A stretch of DNA of 64,000 bases from Selaginella tamariscina (taxonomy: Eukaryota; Streptophyta; Lycopodiopsida; Selaginellales; Selaginellaceae): assembly GCA_003024785.1 (NCBI GenBank), contig PUQB01000061.1, forward strand, positions 463,501-527,500. The letters run 5' to 3'. The notes below the pieces were generated by a model. It was not told the DNA's origin, did not search any database, and saw only the letters and a program-made list of their open reading frames with translations. Below, one piece after another: positions 22,381-34,639 of this stretch (its first letter is position 1; the number at the start of each line of letters is the position of its first letter). Position numbers and translations under genes: made by a program.

Positions 22381-22978
22381 CCTGCAGACGAAGTTTGGTT
22401 GGTGATCATGAACCAAGGCATTATCTTGCGTTGCACTACTATCTGCGTTTCATAAGCCGGAGCTTGTCACGGGTTTACCAGCACATTCGGATTTTGGAGG
22501 GATCACGGTTTTGCTGCAAGACTTCGGTGGGCTGGAAATCAGTAAAGACGGACAATGGCTTCCAGTGAGACCTATCGAAAACGCTCTTGTTGTCAACGTG
22601 GGTGACCAGGTGGAGGTAAGCTGCTTTGCTCTTCTTTCTAGAGAAACAGGAAAACCGCCACAAAAAAAAAAACAACCAGAAAGTTGATTTGCTTTGAATC
22701 TCGAATTGATGATGTTTTTTTAAAACCAGGTACTGAGCAATGGAGAGTACAAGAGCGTAAACCATCGAGTACAGGTGAACCCACATAAAGGACTCGTATC
22801 GTTTTATGGGCCCGCTGAGGATGCCATCGTCGGTCCACTATCTGAGCTGGTGAGCGAAGCAAAGCCTCCATTATACAGGGAATGCGTGACGAATGACTAC
22901 ATAGCGAGTCATTATTTACGCACAATCGATGGCAAATCGAGCCTGGACTACTTGAAGATACAAGCAAAGGAGACTTAG
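22381..22978 (+). pseudogene. 2-oxoglutarate/Fe(II) dioxygenase, C-terminal part
   Basis: The frame HKPELVTGLPAHSDFGGITV carries the HxD iron ligands of plant 2-oxoglutarate dioxygenases. ENALVVNVGDQVE follows, then a GT-AG intron (about 22616-22728), then NGEYKSVNHRVQVN with the distal His. The protein ends FGPAED-like at FYGPAEDAIVGP, with a normal tail to a stop at 22978. A one-base slip near 22450 separates the block from HYYLR just upstream. No N-terminal half lies upstream, so the gene is truncated. Substrate class (gibberellin, flavonoid, other) cannot be told. Confidence 0.75.
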
Positions 22979-23294
22979 AAACTGTCGAGAAGAGCAGACA
23001 GCAGCACAAAACCACCAAGATGCACCATCTCGGCTCGTTACGAGCTCTTTCGTTTCCTTAAACTCCGGCCACATGTTTTCATTGAAAACGATAGGTTTTT
23101 AGGAACTTGGCATACATATTATATTCACCTGGTCTGAGGAGCCGAAAGCAGCATCCTGATCAATTCCAGCAACATTATTTGCATATAAGCTCCATAGGAC
23201 TTGCTAATAAATTAATCTATTTTTTCAGCAGACGTGTCTCTATGCAGCAGCCTTGTAGCTCTAAGTTTTTGTTGTAAATTTTGAAGCAAACAGG

Positions 23295-23455
23295 TTGTCC
23301 GGGGCAAGCACGGCGAGAGCAGAATGCCTTCAGAAAGTGGAGGACAGATTTGAAAGCATCCATGAAGATAAAGGCTTTGGAATCCCAGTGATAGATTTTG
23401 AAGGGAAGCACGAGGAAGTTGTCAAGGCAGTGGCTGAAGTGGGCTTCTTCCAGGT
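23295..23455 (+). pseudogene. 2-oxoglutarate dioxygenase N-terminal exon, orphan
   Basis: The frame reads GFGIPVIDFEGKHEEVVKAV and then AEVGFFQ, followed by a GT donor at 23453. This is the N-terminal DIOX_N signature ('IPVIDF' and 'A..E.GFFQ'). It lies downstream of the C-terminal half of a dioxygenase, so the two are not one intact gene in order. They are more likely neighbours of a former tandem cluster. No following catalytic exon is found before repeat DNA. Confidence 0.6.
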
Positions 23456-23520
23456 ACTATATAGAGTTCTAAATTTCCTTCTTAGTTGGAAAAGAAATAA
23501 AGAAACACATAACAGGAAGC

Positions 23521-24194
23521 CTAATTCTCAACATATCCAAAAACGCTCGGCTTTGCCTTGGCTACACGCAAGAGAATACGCAAGCCTTCAAAGTCTGACA
23601 ATCTTTCCTTGTTTGACAATGGCCCAATGCCGTACAGTTTGCTGCGAAACACTTTACCATTTCGATGCACAGTAATCAGTTGCACCGCATCTTCACCGCC
23701 AATCAAGCTAACCATCCAATCCCGCTTATGCTGCTCCATAAACACTACAACACTCCTACTGACAACTTGTCCACATGCTGGAGCTCGTTTGGATTCCCTA
23801 GTGATACGATCAGCTAAGGAGGTCACTGCAAGCATGGAGATGTCAATTTTCATCGTTAGGCCTTTAAGCCCACTAGCAGAAGTGTCATGCACTTCCATGT
23901 TCTTAGACTCGTGAAGATGCTTTAGGATGTACATAAAGCCACATTGCACTGGCTTTTCTCCTGTTTCGGACTTTTCTCCTTTTTCAAGCCGCTCAGGACG
24001 CTCATCCTGTTCCTTCTCTGCTGGAGAGGCAGGTTGCTTAGACTTCGTTTGATCAGGTTTATACAACTGAATAAACTCTTGCCATGTGGAAGGAGTCTAT
24101 CAAGGAAAGAGCGTAATTCCTGATCAGATATTGCAGGCAGCCTTTTCTCTGCAGTGCTACAAGGAGCAGCAAACATTGGTAAAGAGAATATCAT
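23521..24194 (-). pseudogene. Unrecognised minus-strand ORF pair
   Basis: One frame (24066-23521) reads a Lys/Glu-rich segment and then MKIDISMLAVTSLADRITRE, HKRDWMVSLIGGEDAVQLIT and GLRILLRVAKAKPSVFGYVE before a stop. A frame upstream (24194-23990) reads MFAAPCSTAEKRLPAISDQE, then LRSFLDRLLPHGKSLF, and would join it by a one-base shift. It looks protein-coding by composition. I do not recognise it, and a mobile-element origin is possible. Confidence 0.35.
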
Positions 24195-25187
24195 GTTCCC
24201 AATTTTAGTGGCATCTTGGATAGTCCAAGATGCAAAAAATTAGGTCAAAATTAATTTTTTTATTTATTTTATTTTTAATCTAAACCTATCTAGGGTAGAC
24301 GCGTGCGGACGCATCCACATGCAACTGTGGTAGGGTGGATGCAATTGCATGGTTGATGTGCCCAATAACATCCTGAGTTTCTATTTCAAAAGTAGCTTAC
24401 CTTTAGTGAGACTTTCTAATAGTTCACTTGCTACTTTGTGGAAGGTACTGCATATACCAGCATTGCAAGCCTTGGACCTGATTGCTTTCCCTCCATTGCA
24501 CCAAGTTTTTCTTCTCTGGCCAGGGAGTAAAACTAATGCATCTCGCAGCCATGGAAATCTTTGTACTTCCTGCACTTTTTGATGTGCCTTTAGATGTTGT
24601 CCTCGACACCTTGCACTTGTACCCCCTTCTTCTTCAGTGACCCCCTGTTCCTCGTAAGAAAATCAAGACCCATGGTTCTCTTGTCCTTCCTTTTGGCTTC
24701 AACAAGGCTTTACGTTGTGTAACCATCGTCCAGAGACCCAACGAGAACTTGGATTGACATATGTACTTAAACTACTGACCATTGTGTTTAGGACCTCTTC
24801 CAGCAATAGATGATCGGGGTTAATATATTGGAGGCAGTGCTTCCCGGGGTGCCATATAGCAACCTTCAACACAGCGGAGAGTGACAAAGGCGAAGTAGCC
24901 TCCAAAGACCTTCAAGACCCCATCATTGATGGCAAGCAATATATCCAACCTAGATGGAGGCTCTGCTTTGCCTCCAAACTAGATGCACTTGAGCACACAT
25001 TTCTAAAGTTGTTTCCCATAAGACATAACCTTTGAGAGTATCTTCATGTAGACCTTGTTGATGAACATGTTCTTTACAACAAACCTCTTTTGCACGTTCT
25101 ACCTCCACATTGTACGTGTGAATGCCCTTTCCACATATATAGGTGCAGTAGACGCCCACCATTCCTTTGTATGCTTGTAAGTTCATG
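24195..25187. other. Nothing recognised; minus-strand coding-like traces
   Basis: Weak minus-strand frames exist, such as VQRFPWLRDALVLLPGQRRK at about 24515-24575 and LAINDGVLKVFGGYFAFVTL near 24880-24940. They match nothing I know and are interrupted. Possibly decayed transposon protein. Confidence 0.3.
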
Positions 25188-26790
25188 TGTCAGAGTTTTA
25201 ACTTGGAGGGCTAACACGTGGCAACATGTGGCTGCCAAGTGGCCTCCCGGCGTCAATTTCCTATGTGAGCAACATTAAGTCTTCCAAGATGACCCCAAGA
25301 GTCTAACTCGATGCCTAGTTAAACAAAAGACTTAAAGTCCTACCCTAAGTCTCTTAGAATGACCATCCCCCGAACCCTAGAGGATATCCCGAGTAAACTT
25401 TAGGATCCTATTCCAATAGACCTAGACAGGCTCATGCCTTAACTTGAGATGTGTCTCACACATACCCCCATGACAGAGTTAAGGCATCGTCACTTACCCC
25501 TTGAGGAATCACCCTCATCCGAGAGTACAACCCCTTTAGAGTGAGAAGGGGTATCCTGAACCACGACTAACCCTTAAGAGTTTGGATGGCCAAGTCATAC
25601 CCTAGACCTAGGGCTAGTACTTAGTGAGGACACGAGTGTGCGCTGTAGGTGAACATGAGTGTTTCTATTAAGCAAACTCCCTAAGGCTAAGTTTAAATAA
25701 CCCTAAGTACATGACCTTGCGAGTGCTTTACGAAAAAGCTCCTGCTAACAAGCTTAGGTTGTTCAACCCCTGGATTCTAAGGAGAACACTCCCCTAGCCA
25801 AGTGTGCCTAAGCACACCTAGTTACGAGACTTAACCTCCCTTGAGCAAATGCCCAAGGCTTAACACCCTAGTGCAAGCACAAACATGCATGTTTGCTAGA
25901 GTATCCAACCCTTGGCGACAAACCCATGACACAACCCCAAAGGGCATGCCTTGGGCGTTGTATCGTGTGACATCTAGCCCAGTGTCTCATCTCCATGTGA
26001 CACTGCCTTCCACGATGTGGGCTATCATGCCATAGCCCTTAGATTGAAGAGTTGCACCAAGTGCCACAAACGTGGCTCCTAAATGCCAACTCTAGAACCC
26101 CTTAGTGAACCCTCAGGAACTGGGTAATGTGAACCTGTCAAACAAGATCCCACACCCACAGTTCAACAAGGACATGAATGTGCCTTTCTTGGTCATGAGT
26201 GCTACACCTAGCTTGACGTGGAGAAGGAGGCTGGAGACAAGCCTCAACCTTTGCCTCTTGAAACGTGCATTTCGACAAGACCTCCCAGGCATGTATTCAC
26301 CAACGTTAAGGGTAAGCTACCCTGAAGGTGTGACGTACCCCTATCATCTGGAAGTTAGGGCGGCACAACAGAGAGCTAGAGCTTGCACCGGGAGAAGAGT
26401 AATGAGCTCAGTCGTGAACCCAAGAACCCTCACTCCTACATACTTTACCTTATTTATGTGACAGAGCCCCCCACCTCCCCCCTGGTTTTCCTGTTTACAT
26501 AAGTGGGTTGGCATAGAATCTCATTCCCAAAAGGAATCATGCCGAACTCACCGGAACTAACCATTAACCCAACTGGGACACGAAAAACGAGAGTAAGAAT
26601 TTTTTAGAAGGTAAGTACTACCTTCGCTTAGAGTTTTTTGCGATATTTAAGGACAGCCGGCCGGACTACCCCTAAACACCTAAGTGCACTAAGCGGGCTA
26701 TTTCTCACTACATCTAGGGCTTGTCAACGTATAATAGGTAACAACAGTCAACATCCAAAGTAAAGAGGAGTCATAGTAAAAACTATGACA
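25188..26790 (-). mobile_element. LTR of the same family as 557-2205, with pol-end and polypurine tract
   Basis: A 1,603-bp diverged copy of the first LTR, again TGTCAG...TGACA. Immediately to its right, on the minus strand, is AAAGGCGGGGAGTG, a polypurine tract, preceded by a frame reading LDVNEDVDIFKGGE. That is the typical last residues of a Ty3/Gypsy polyprotein. This is therefore the 3' LTR of a minus-strand element whose internal region is truncated to the right. No matching flank duplication is seen (TCATG left, CACTC right). Confidence 0.75.
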
Positions 26791-27966
26791 CACTCCCCGC
26801 CTTTGAAAATGTCAACGTCCTCATTGACGTCCAACTCCAAGACTAGATAATGTTAGAGAAAATTAACCAAAACTAGCATATCACTCTATGCGGAGTCAGT
26901 CAAAAATTCACATAAATTTTATTGCCCCCTTTGCATTATGTAAAGCCAAGTACTTCAGAACCGTCATTCACTGAGTCATAAACCTAGCCACCGAAGGCAC
27001 CACCTGTGACATGAAGTCACTTGGAGACCTTTTGCACGTCTGCAAAGTCTGTCACCCGACGCACACAACACAATGGTTAATTTTTTTACTTAACTAGAAT
27101 TTATATTGGAGGCCTCTAGTTAATGTTGTTGCCGGCCCCTTGGTTAACAAGAAATAAAGCGAGCTTTATTTCTGAATAATAAATGTTGTTGACGACCCTA
27201 TCATCTTAGTAACAAGCATTTTGAGTTAATCTCAAATGCTTGACTAAACGCCTTCGCATTTCTTTGATTTTTCAATGCTTCACATGTTATGGTATTATAG
27301 CCTCACATTTCTGTATCCCTCGGTGTTTCTCATTACCCCTTTATAATTTGCTACTATACCTATCCCTCGTTAGTATATAGCTATGCCAGACTAAGTATGA
27401 GAGTTTTATCAGAATCAAGCTCTTTTCCGATACAAGAGTACTATTAAAACCTTGTTCTTTATAAACATGTCAATTTGGCTAGAGGCGATTATAGAGGCGC
27501 ATGGCTGTACACATGTATACAACAAGGTCATGCCAACCTACCAACTGCCATCCACTTGGTGTATTATTAATAAATTTTTTTCAATAGGAATCAAATTCAA
27601 TCAAATCTGCAATTTGTCTTTCACAACCAACTTGTACTCTTTAATAACACCAACCAATTCAGGGAATAAATAAGCTAATATACTTTTCGTACAAACCAAT
27701 GTGGAAACTAAGCAATTCAACCCATCTCTAAGATAGTACGTGTCTTAACTGACACATTTATTGTACTCATCCAAGGCTTCCTTCATTTAAGACTTAGATA
27801 GCCAATAAATTCAGCTGAGTCTCAAACGATGAAGCTGTGGACAGATCATACAAGCGAGCCTTACATGTGGTCAAAGAGCAGAGGAGCTCTAACACCATTC
27901 GAATGCGAGAATGTTCCATTTTGGCTCGACTGTCCTTCGTAGCAGCCACTGGCTTGGGAGAGCTCA
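26791..27966. other. Retroelement remnant then unrecognised AT-rich DNA
   Basis: The first ~60 bases are the end of a Gypsy-like pol on the minus strand (see the LTR). Beyond that I find no conserved protein. Short frames such as 27452-27673 are not convincing. Confidence 0.35.
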
Positions 27967-29168
27967 TTGTTCGATGTGCATGCCAATGATCTTCCAGCGA
28001 TTGTTTGGAAGCCAGATGAAGTAGAGGCTATCAAGAAGAGCAAGATGAAGAAGACGGTGCGGAAGACATCTACACCTGCAAAGGCATTAGGAGTGGAACC
28101 AAGCTCTTCTACAGCACCTCCGCCGGCAATCGACTTTACACTCAATGAGGTGCAGCCACTTGTAGCTGGTTTGGACATCAAGGACGACCTGATGACCTTC
28201 ATCCCAACACTAGCTGCATCCCATGGATCCTATGACATGGCTGTGTGCGATATGGAGGAGATGAGCAGGTCTTTCTTTGAGTCAGGTGCTTTCTAGAGAG
28301 AGGTGTACACCAAGCTTCGACAACATGTTGACAAACTACACACGACTGAGTCACAAACGCTATTCTAGGAAGTGGCAGGTGAATACGGCTTCAACCTCGT
28401 CATCCTCGACTTGCCAAATGAGCTTGTATATGGAGGTGCTAGCATCAACAAGGACATTGTGCAACTAGATCCAGTAAAGTTTGAGGAGGCCTTGCAGTTC
28501 AGTGGAATGCACTTAGCAACAAGTGGTTTCATGGTTGTCTTTGCGACTTCTCCTTCGGTTTTGGCGGTAATTCATGCGGTTGCAATAATCAACCTGGAGG
28601 TTGCAGGGACTTACAGCGTCTACCGTGCACGAGGCTAGGGATACCGTGACAAAATTAAGGTACGTTAGCTTTTCATTTTCAAGTTTAACTTGGTCTATGT
28701 GGAAGGATAACTTGTTGGTTCTCTTGGTGCTGCAAAGCACTGAGAAGAAGTCGAAGAAGCCAAACCCTCTAGTGTTGACGAACACGATCCTTATCGATAC
28801 TGCCGACCATTTTCAAGAAGCTTGGTAAGGAAGTACTTTGCTTTGTCTATCCTAATGAAAATTTGTACAGGATGATGATTCAACCGAAGAGTGTTCAACT
28901 CATGTAGCTTTTGATTGAGTGTCTTAGTAGACCTGGCGACCTTGTTTGGGATATTGGTTTCGGAACCGAATCATCGTTGTTAGCTGCCGTCGAGCTCGAA
29001 AGGAATATTGTAGGAACCGAGAAGAGTTTCAAACTCTCTAGGTTGGCAACAAACAAGCTCACAGAGAACATTCAACTTGAGGAAATACCAACTCAGACAC
29101 CTCCACGTCCAAGCCTAGCTGGTGGTTCGAGAATTGCAGCTTTGCTTAAGATGAAGAAGAAACTTTAG
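27967..29168 (+). pseudogene. DNA N6/N4 methylase-like relic, plus strand
   Basis: The N-terminal frame (27967-28296) is basic and then reads MTFIPTLAASHGSYDMAV. After a slip and a stop it continues EYGFNLVILDLPNELVYGG, the place of the DPPY motif, then GMHLATSGFMVVFATSPSVL. After intron-like DNA it resumes at about 28911 with RPGDLVWDIGFGTESSLLAA, then NIVGTEKSFKLSRLATNKL, the DPFxGxG...GxExD motif of beta-class DNA methylases. It ends LLKMKKKL at 29168. It differs from the transposon-borne protein at 7393-10531 and keeps a better SAM motif, but it is broken by stops and slips. Probably from another mobile element. Confidence 0.55.
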
Positions 29169-29279
29169 CTAGTGTGTATTGAGTAATAAGTTAAACTAAT
29201 ATAAAAAAGAATAAGGTAGAAATACAACTGTTTTACTTGAAAAAAAATTTTGCCAACTGAGGCCAATACTGCCGACTTG

Positions 29280-30686
29280 AAAGAATATTCTAGAATATTC
29301 GAGCCCATGCCAGCCTTCAGAATGGCGGCACTCCTAGGAATTGAGTTTTGATAAAACATTTTCCTTGTGGCCATGTTGACCTCTACATGGGCAGTTTGGG
29401 CATTTGCAACAGCTCATGACTGGGAACTCGCTCAAATGGATGTCAAAATTACTTTTCTCCAAGGCAAACTAACTGAAGAACTATATATGTGCCTTTTAGA
29501 TGGGCAAACTTGTTGTTTACATTGAGCAGTCTATGATGTTAGCCATTATGACTAAAATGTCTAGGTAAAAAAACTAATCATACTCGTGTGATTTTAGTTT
29601 TATATATAGACAACCTTATCATTGCCTCCAAGCACTTCAAAGATATTTAAAACAAGGAGGCTCTATCTTGTCATTTTCATGATTGACCTAGGAGACTTAA
29701 TACATTTTTTGGCATGCAGATTGAACGTGATTGCAAATTTGGAACACTTGATTAAGTCTCTCAACAGTGCAGCATTGAGAACATTTTATGATGATATGAC
29801 ATGCTTAACTACAAGCTAGCACACACTCCAACAAGTTCTAGATCTCTCACAAAAAAAATGTGCCCCTAAACAAAAGCTCAATGGGCTTAGATGGTTAAAA
29901 TTCTTTTCTATAGTGTTGTTGTCTCTCTTATGCATCTTATGATCACTTGATATTTCTCACGCTATCATCAGTGTGAGTCAATATATGCATGATCTAGGAC
30001 CTGAACATTGGACTGCCGTCAAACACATTCTACGCTATCTTAAAGCCACCAAATCACAGCTTAATTTTTTAAGGTAATATGTCTACTCGCCCATCTCTCA
30101 CAGGATTTATGGATGCAAATTACGCTAGAGATCTTGACACTCAAAGATCATGCACCAGCTTTTGTTTCAGGATCCAAGGGAGAGTAGTATCATGATGTTC
30201 CAAGAAACAAGTCACTGTTGCTTTATCTTCCTATGAGTTTAAACATTCTGCAACAAAAGAAGTCATTTGGTTGTGGAGACTAATTGCAAAGATGAACTTT
30301 TGCACTTGCTCAAAGTGCAATCTTCGACTCCAAGCTTCCTGCTAGGTACTTTCTCCTCATTACAGTGTGATATAGCTATAACTTTTCCTTCCCTCTACAG
30401 GATTTCCTCAACATGAGCTAACTCTTCTCTACAATGATAATAAAGTAGCCATATCACTTGCCAAGAACCCAATATGCTTTAGCAAAGGCAAGCACATCAA
30501 TGTACAATATCACTTTACTAAAGAAAAAGTGAATCAAGAACTTATTCAGTTGGAGCATCTAAAAGCAACAAAGATGGTTGTTAATGTCTTCATAAAGGCA
30601 CTAGTAACTCTAGCTTTTGAGAGATGCATTTAACAAATTGGAATAGATGTAGTAACAACTCACAAGAACTTCACTCTAAAGGGGAG
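29280..30686 (+). pseudogene. Decayed Ty1/Copia reverse transcriptase and RNase H
   Basis: Reading across stops and slips gives DWELAQMDVKITFLQGKL and EELYMCLLDGQ (Copia RT), then LVLYIDNLIIASKHF (the YxDD region with Ile), then ISQYMHDLGPEHWTAVKHIL, then LTGFMDANYARDLD and an RNase H tail. It ends at the polypurine tract AAAGGGGAG (30678-30686), directly followed by TGTTGGAAG, a typical Copia LTR start. Gag and integrase are not seen. Long dead. Confidence 0.8.
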
Positions 30687-31990
30687 TGTTGGAAGTAACA
30701 ATCATATCATAGTGAAGTAGCAGTTGGTAGATAGAAAAATGGTAGGATAAATTATGTATATCTTTTAGCAAAGTTGCCTTATGATGGGTTTCTACACCCA
30801 ACATACAGATCAATGAGTAGGTTGGACAAGAATCTAAATGAAGGTGAGAGTGTGGACCTTCTTCAAACCTGCTTGATCCTGCACAACAATGCTCCAAGGC
30901 TCCCACAATCTCCCTATTTATCTATCTAGGCTGAACCATCATGTTTTAAAATCTCTTGATTTGATGGAAAACATAAATGTATATTATCTATTGCCCCTTG
31001 TTAACTTGGACTTTCCCATTTGTTTGTTTAACTAGCCTTCAGACAATGTACAACTTATGTACATTTCAAGGATGTGACAAGTTATGAAACAGTTTATAAT
31101 GAGCGCCTGTAGCTTAGTGGATAAAAACTCACCATTATCTCTTAAATGGGGAATATTATTAAGTTTACTATTAAAAACCTGAATATTACAGAATTTGTTT
31201 AAAGACCCTAGTCATGATGGTAAGGATTAATTGAAGATGAAAAAAGAAAAAAGTAAAAAAAAAAAAGCTTATAAACTAGCTTTTAGAATAGTAAGATTGG
31301 TGAAGAACCTTATAGATTTATACTTAGAGACAAGTTAATATAATATTAATATTAATATTGATATAAAAAGCTCGAGATTTAGATTTGAGGCACACAATTA
31401 GATTTTATTCTTTAAATTTTGTTAAAAAAAAGTAATCAGTGCACTAATCTTTTTAGAAGGTTCCTATGAAATTAAAATTTGGAATTCAGTTTGAACAACG
31501 ATACAATTTCTTTCTGACATTTGATGCGCTCGAACGTCTCAAACTGGAGATATTAGAGTAGCATCAATTCTGCTCAAGGAACAATCAATCCACTAGAGAA
31601 ATAGGTTCACTTGCTGTTCAAAGTTCCTACTTTAGTTACCTTCTCTTGTTTTCTCCATAGCTACATATAAATGCTTCCTCTCGGTAATGCAAGTGAGTGC
31701 TCTCATGTCAAAAAGACAAGAACAAACAAAGTGCAGACCGCTACTTATTAGGCACCACTACATACAAACTAGAGACCTTCACAAAACCACCCGACCTCCT
31801 TGAGCTATCTGTAGTCTCCACATGCTACTCTTTAAGAAGCTTTCAATACTAAGGTGCCTCCCTTAATTCTCTTAATTCCCTTTTATACCTTAGATTTATA
31901 TTCTTTTTGGATTCTTCTAAATCTATGTAGAACCTTTTGGAAATATTTTAACTTATACCTTTATGAGGAATATTCTTTAATTTGTTATAC
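30687..31990. other. Copia 3' LTR remnant and unrecognised DNA
   Basis: The LTR begins at 30687 (TGTTGGAAGTAAC). I cannot place its end. The remainder is AT-rich, without genes, except for a tRNA-like fragment at 31103-31145. Confidence 0.4.
31103..31145 (+). repeat. tRNA-Arg-like 5' fragment (SINE head or tRNA relic)
   Basis: GCGCCTGTAGCTTAGTGGAT matches the acceptor strand, D-stem and A box of a plant tRNA-Arg. It decays after position ~31130, with no B box or closing acceptor strand. It is a relic or a SINE head, not a working tRNA. Confidence 0.4.
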
Positions 31991-32001
31991 GGGTCATAAC
32001 A

Positions 32002-33136
32002 ATTCTCCCCCCATTAGCAAATCCTTGTCCTCAAGGGCAGTATAACTTTTTCAACTGGTCATGTATCATTAGCCTCGTACATCCACAAAGAATCTACTCA
32101 GGACTCATTCCTTATGAGTACTCTCTTTAACTGGCTAATATGAAACATTGGGTGCACCCTCACTACTTCTGGCAGCCATAGTCGATATGCCACCTTACCA
32201 ATATGCTCCAGAATCTCATAAGGACCTAAGTACCTGAAAGACAACTTATCATTGTGTCTTTTTCGTAAGGCCATAATAATGTTCCGCCTTACATGTGTGG
32301 TAAATACCACTCGGAGATATACATAATTTCCCACCTAGAACTCTCGGAAGCTTCTATGCTCATTAGCAAACTTGATAGTTTGACTCTGAGCTACTTGTAA
32401 GTTCTTCTTGCATAAACTTTGAATATTTTCAAGCTTAACATTCAAATCTTTAGCTTCTTCATCCATGTTGCCTTGAGCCTTTTTACTTGTTAACCCTAGC
32501 TCAAAAGCTGTCTTAGGATGTTATCACATAGTATGGACTCATTTCAATACCACTATGCTGGCTCGAGTAATGGAATATACTTATCCCATTGGCTTTCCTT
32601 TTAGTTAATAGTGCATCTTAGCATATCTTCCAGAACTTGGTTTACCCTCTCTATTTGCCCATCTGTTTTGGGATAATCTCCACTACACCACTTAAGCTTT
32701 ACTTCTATGCACTTAGAAAAGCCTCTCCAAAAGTTAGAAGTGAACTTGGAGTCCCAATCACTTACAATATCATCTGGAAATCCGTTGATAGGAAATACAT
32801 GTTATAAATACATAGTAACCAGCTCGGATGCATTCACATTCTTCCTCAAGGGAACTAACTTGATAAACTTTGTCAACCTATCCACAATGACCCACACCTA
32901 TTCATTCTACCTCTGTATCCTTGGCAAATGGGTGACAAAGTCCATAGAGATATTGCTCCATTGCTTGTCTAGAATAGGCAATGGTACTAATAGCCCACCT
33001 GGTTTCTCCCTAGGCACCTTTACTTGTTAACACTTGTCACAAGTCCTGCAGTACTCTATGATATCAGCTTTCATATTCCTCCAGTAGAACTTCCTCTTGA
33101 TCAACTCATACGTTTTCCTACCCCCAAAATGATCAA
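32002..33136 (-). pseudogene. Ty3/Gypsy integrase and pol C-terminus, 5'-truncated
   Basis: Read from 33136 downwards: HFGGRKTYELIKRKFYW and CRTCDKC (integrase zinc finger), then [20 protein letters not shown] and DGQIERVNQVLED (the D, D, E catalytic triad), then KRHNDKLSFRYLGPYEILE and VHPMFHISQLKRVL (pol C-terminal domain). It ends EDKDLLMGGE. A polypurine tract and TGTTATGA (LTR start, at 32001 and running left) follow. Several stops and slips. Reverse transcriptase and gag are absent. Confidence 0.8.
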
Positions 33137-33590
33137 TGTTAAAGGTAAAATATTAGGAGCATAGGACATCCTACTGTGGAGAGAATAAGGGTAGGAAAGT
33201 CTGTAGTAAGTATGGAAGAAAAGGAAGAAAATCCTTACCGAGAGGAAAAGGTGAGTAAGGAAAAGAAAAAGGAAGTCTCGGAAGGAAAAGGATGACGTGG
33301 CGAGAGGAAGGGTAGTTAAGAGGTAGTTAGGGCAAGGGAGAAAGGGTCTCTACAAGAAGTTCCAGTAGGAGAGAGAGAGTCTCCACGCTTTGTTCTCTTG
33401 TATTCATGTTAGAAATGAAGATGCATATTATAAGAGCTTGTGTGTGTTATGTATACCCTCAATGAATGGATATAACAAGGCAATAGCCAAAATCTGTTCT
33501 TGCCCTTGACTTCAGAGACTAGTCATTGTGGCACTGAGAGAAGGTGCCATTGAAAATGAATCTGCCAATGTGGGTTACAGATTCAATCAG
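33137..33590 (+). mobile_element. LTR-like fragment
   Basis: It starts TGTTAAAGG and is purine-rich in the first 250 bases. A TTCTCTTGTATTCATG stretch typical of an LTR R-region follows, then GGCACTGAGAGAAGGTGCCA, which could be a primer-binding region. No second LTR is seen, so the call is weak. Confidence 0.35.
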
Positions 33591-34189
33591 GAAAAAAAAC
33601 ATATAATATTGTAACTGCTCATGGTTACTTCGGTCGAGAAGGTGTTTTGATCAGAATCAACAGCCAGAGTTCATTGTCGTTTCCTTCATGCATGTTGTAA
33701 CTAAAGCAAGTTTAGTGATTTAATTAACAATTTTTAATATTAAAGGTATATTTTTTAAAATAATATATGTTTAAAGAAAGAATATTCTTTAGAATATATA
33801 TTAAAAATAGAATATTCTATTTTTGTAATTGATTTTTTAATAAATTATAACATTGATGGACAAAAAATTAATAACATTATAAAAGTAAAAGGTATTAAGT
33901 TATATAATATATTATATTTACGATTGTATGGGCTTAATATACATGTTATAAAGAGCATAAGAGGTACATTATATAAATATTTATGTTGTTATTAAATACT
34001 AATATTTAAATATAGCAGTAATTAATAATTTGTACTATTAATAATAATATGTACAAAATCCTATATGCAATTTTCCATATCTTTTGATAAATGTATATAG
34101 TTAAGGAAACAATTTGGTACTATTATTAAAGAGTTCATTATAATTATGAATAATTTAGTATACTATATTTTGTAATTACTTTAAGCTTT

Positions 34190-34620
34190 AGAAGACATTC
34201 ATTCATTTACAGTTTTGTTAATTGTGACTTTATCAACGCTTCTTGACATCCATCCATATCGAATAAATTTAACATTTATAAAACATGTTGGGTCTTTATG
34301 ATTAAGAAACCATTTTCTCTAGGCATCCATTATATTTTTCACTCTTCTTCTCATGTTGCCTTTTTTGCGGTTTGAACCATGGAACCTTTACCATATTGTT
34401 TTTTGTTATGACTTCAGATATGTCGATAATTCGACCCATCCAAATAGGCTGATTATATGGCACATCTGAAGTAATGAGGACGATCATTAATTTTTAAGAT
34501 TCTTGTAACAATCAAAGTATGATTTAGGTTTTTGATTTTTTTGTCTAACAAAGTGTGTGATTTGCACTTCCACATCACTACTGGCTTCTATGTCGACCAC
34601 ATGCTTATATAGATTTAAGT
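34190..34620 (-). pseudogene. Transposase C-terminal scrap
   Basis: The frame 34487-34302 reads DVPYNQPIWMGRIIDISEVI and VKVPWFKPQKRQHEKKSE. It corresponds to the end of the transposase-like gene at about 19840-20020 of the large element. The rest of that gene is deleted. Confidence 0.75.
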
Positions 34621-34639
34621 AACCAGTCACCTTATTACA

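Noticed and set aside
31103..31145. Functional tRNA-Arg gene
   Set aside because: The T-arm, B box and the 3' acceptor strand are missing.
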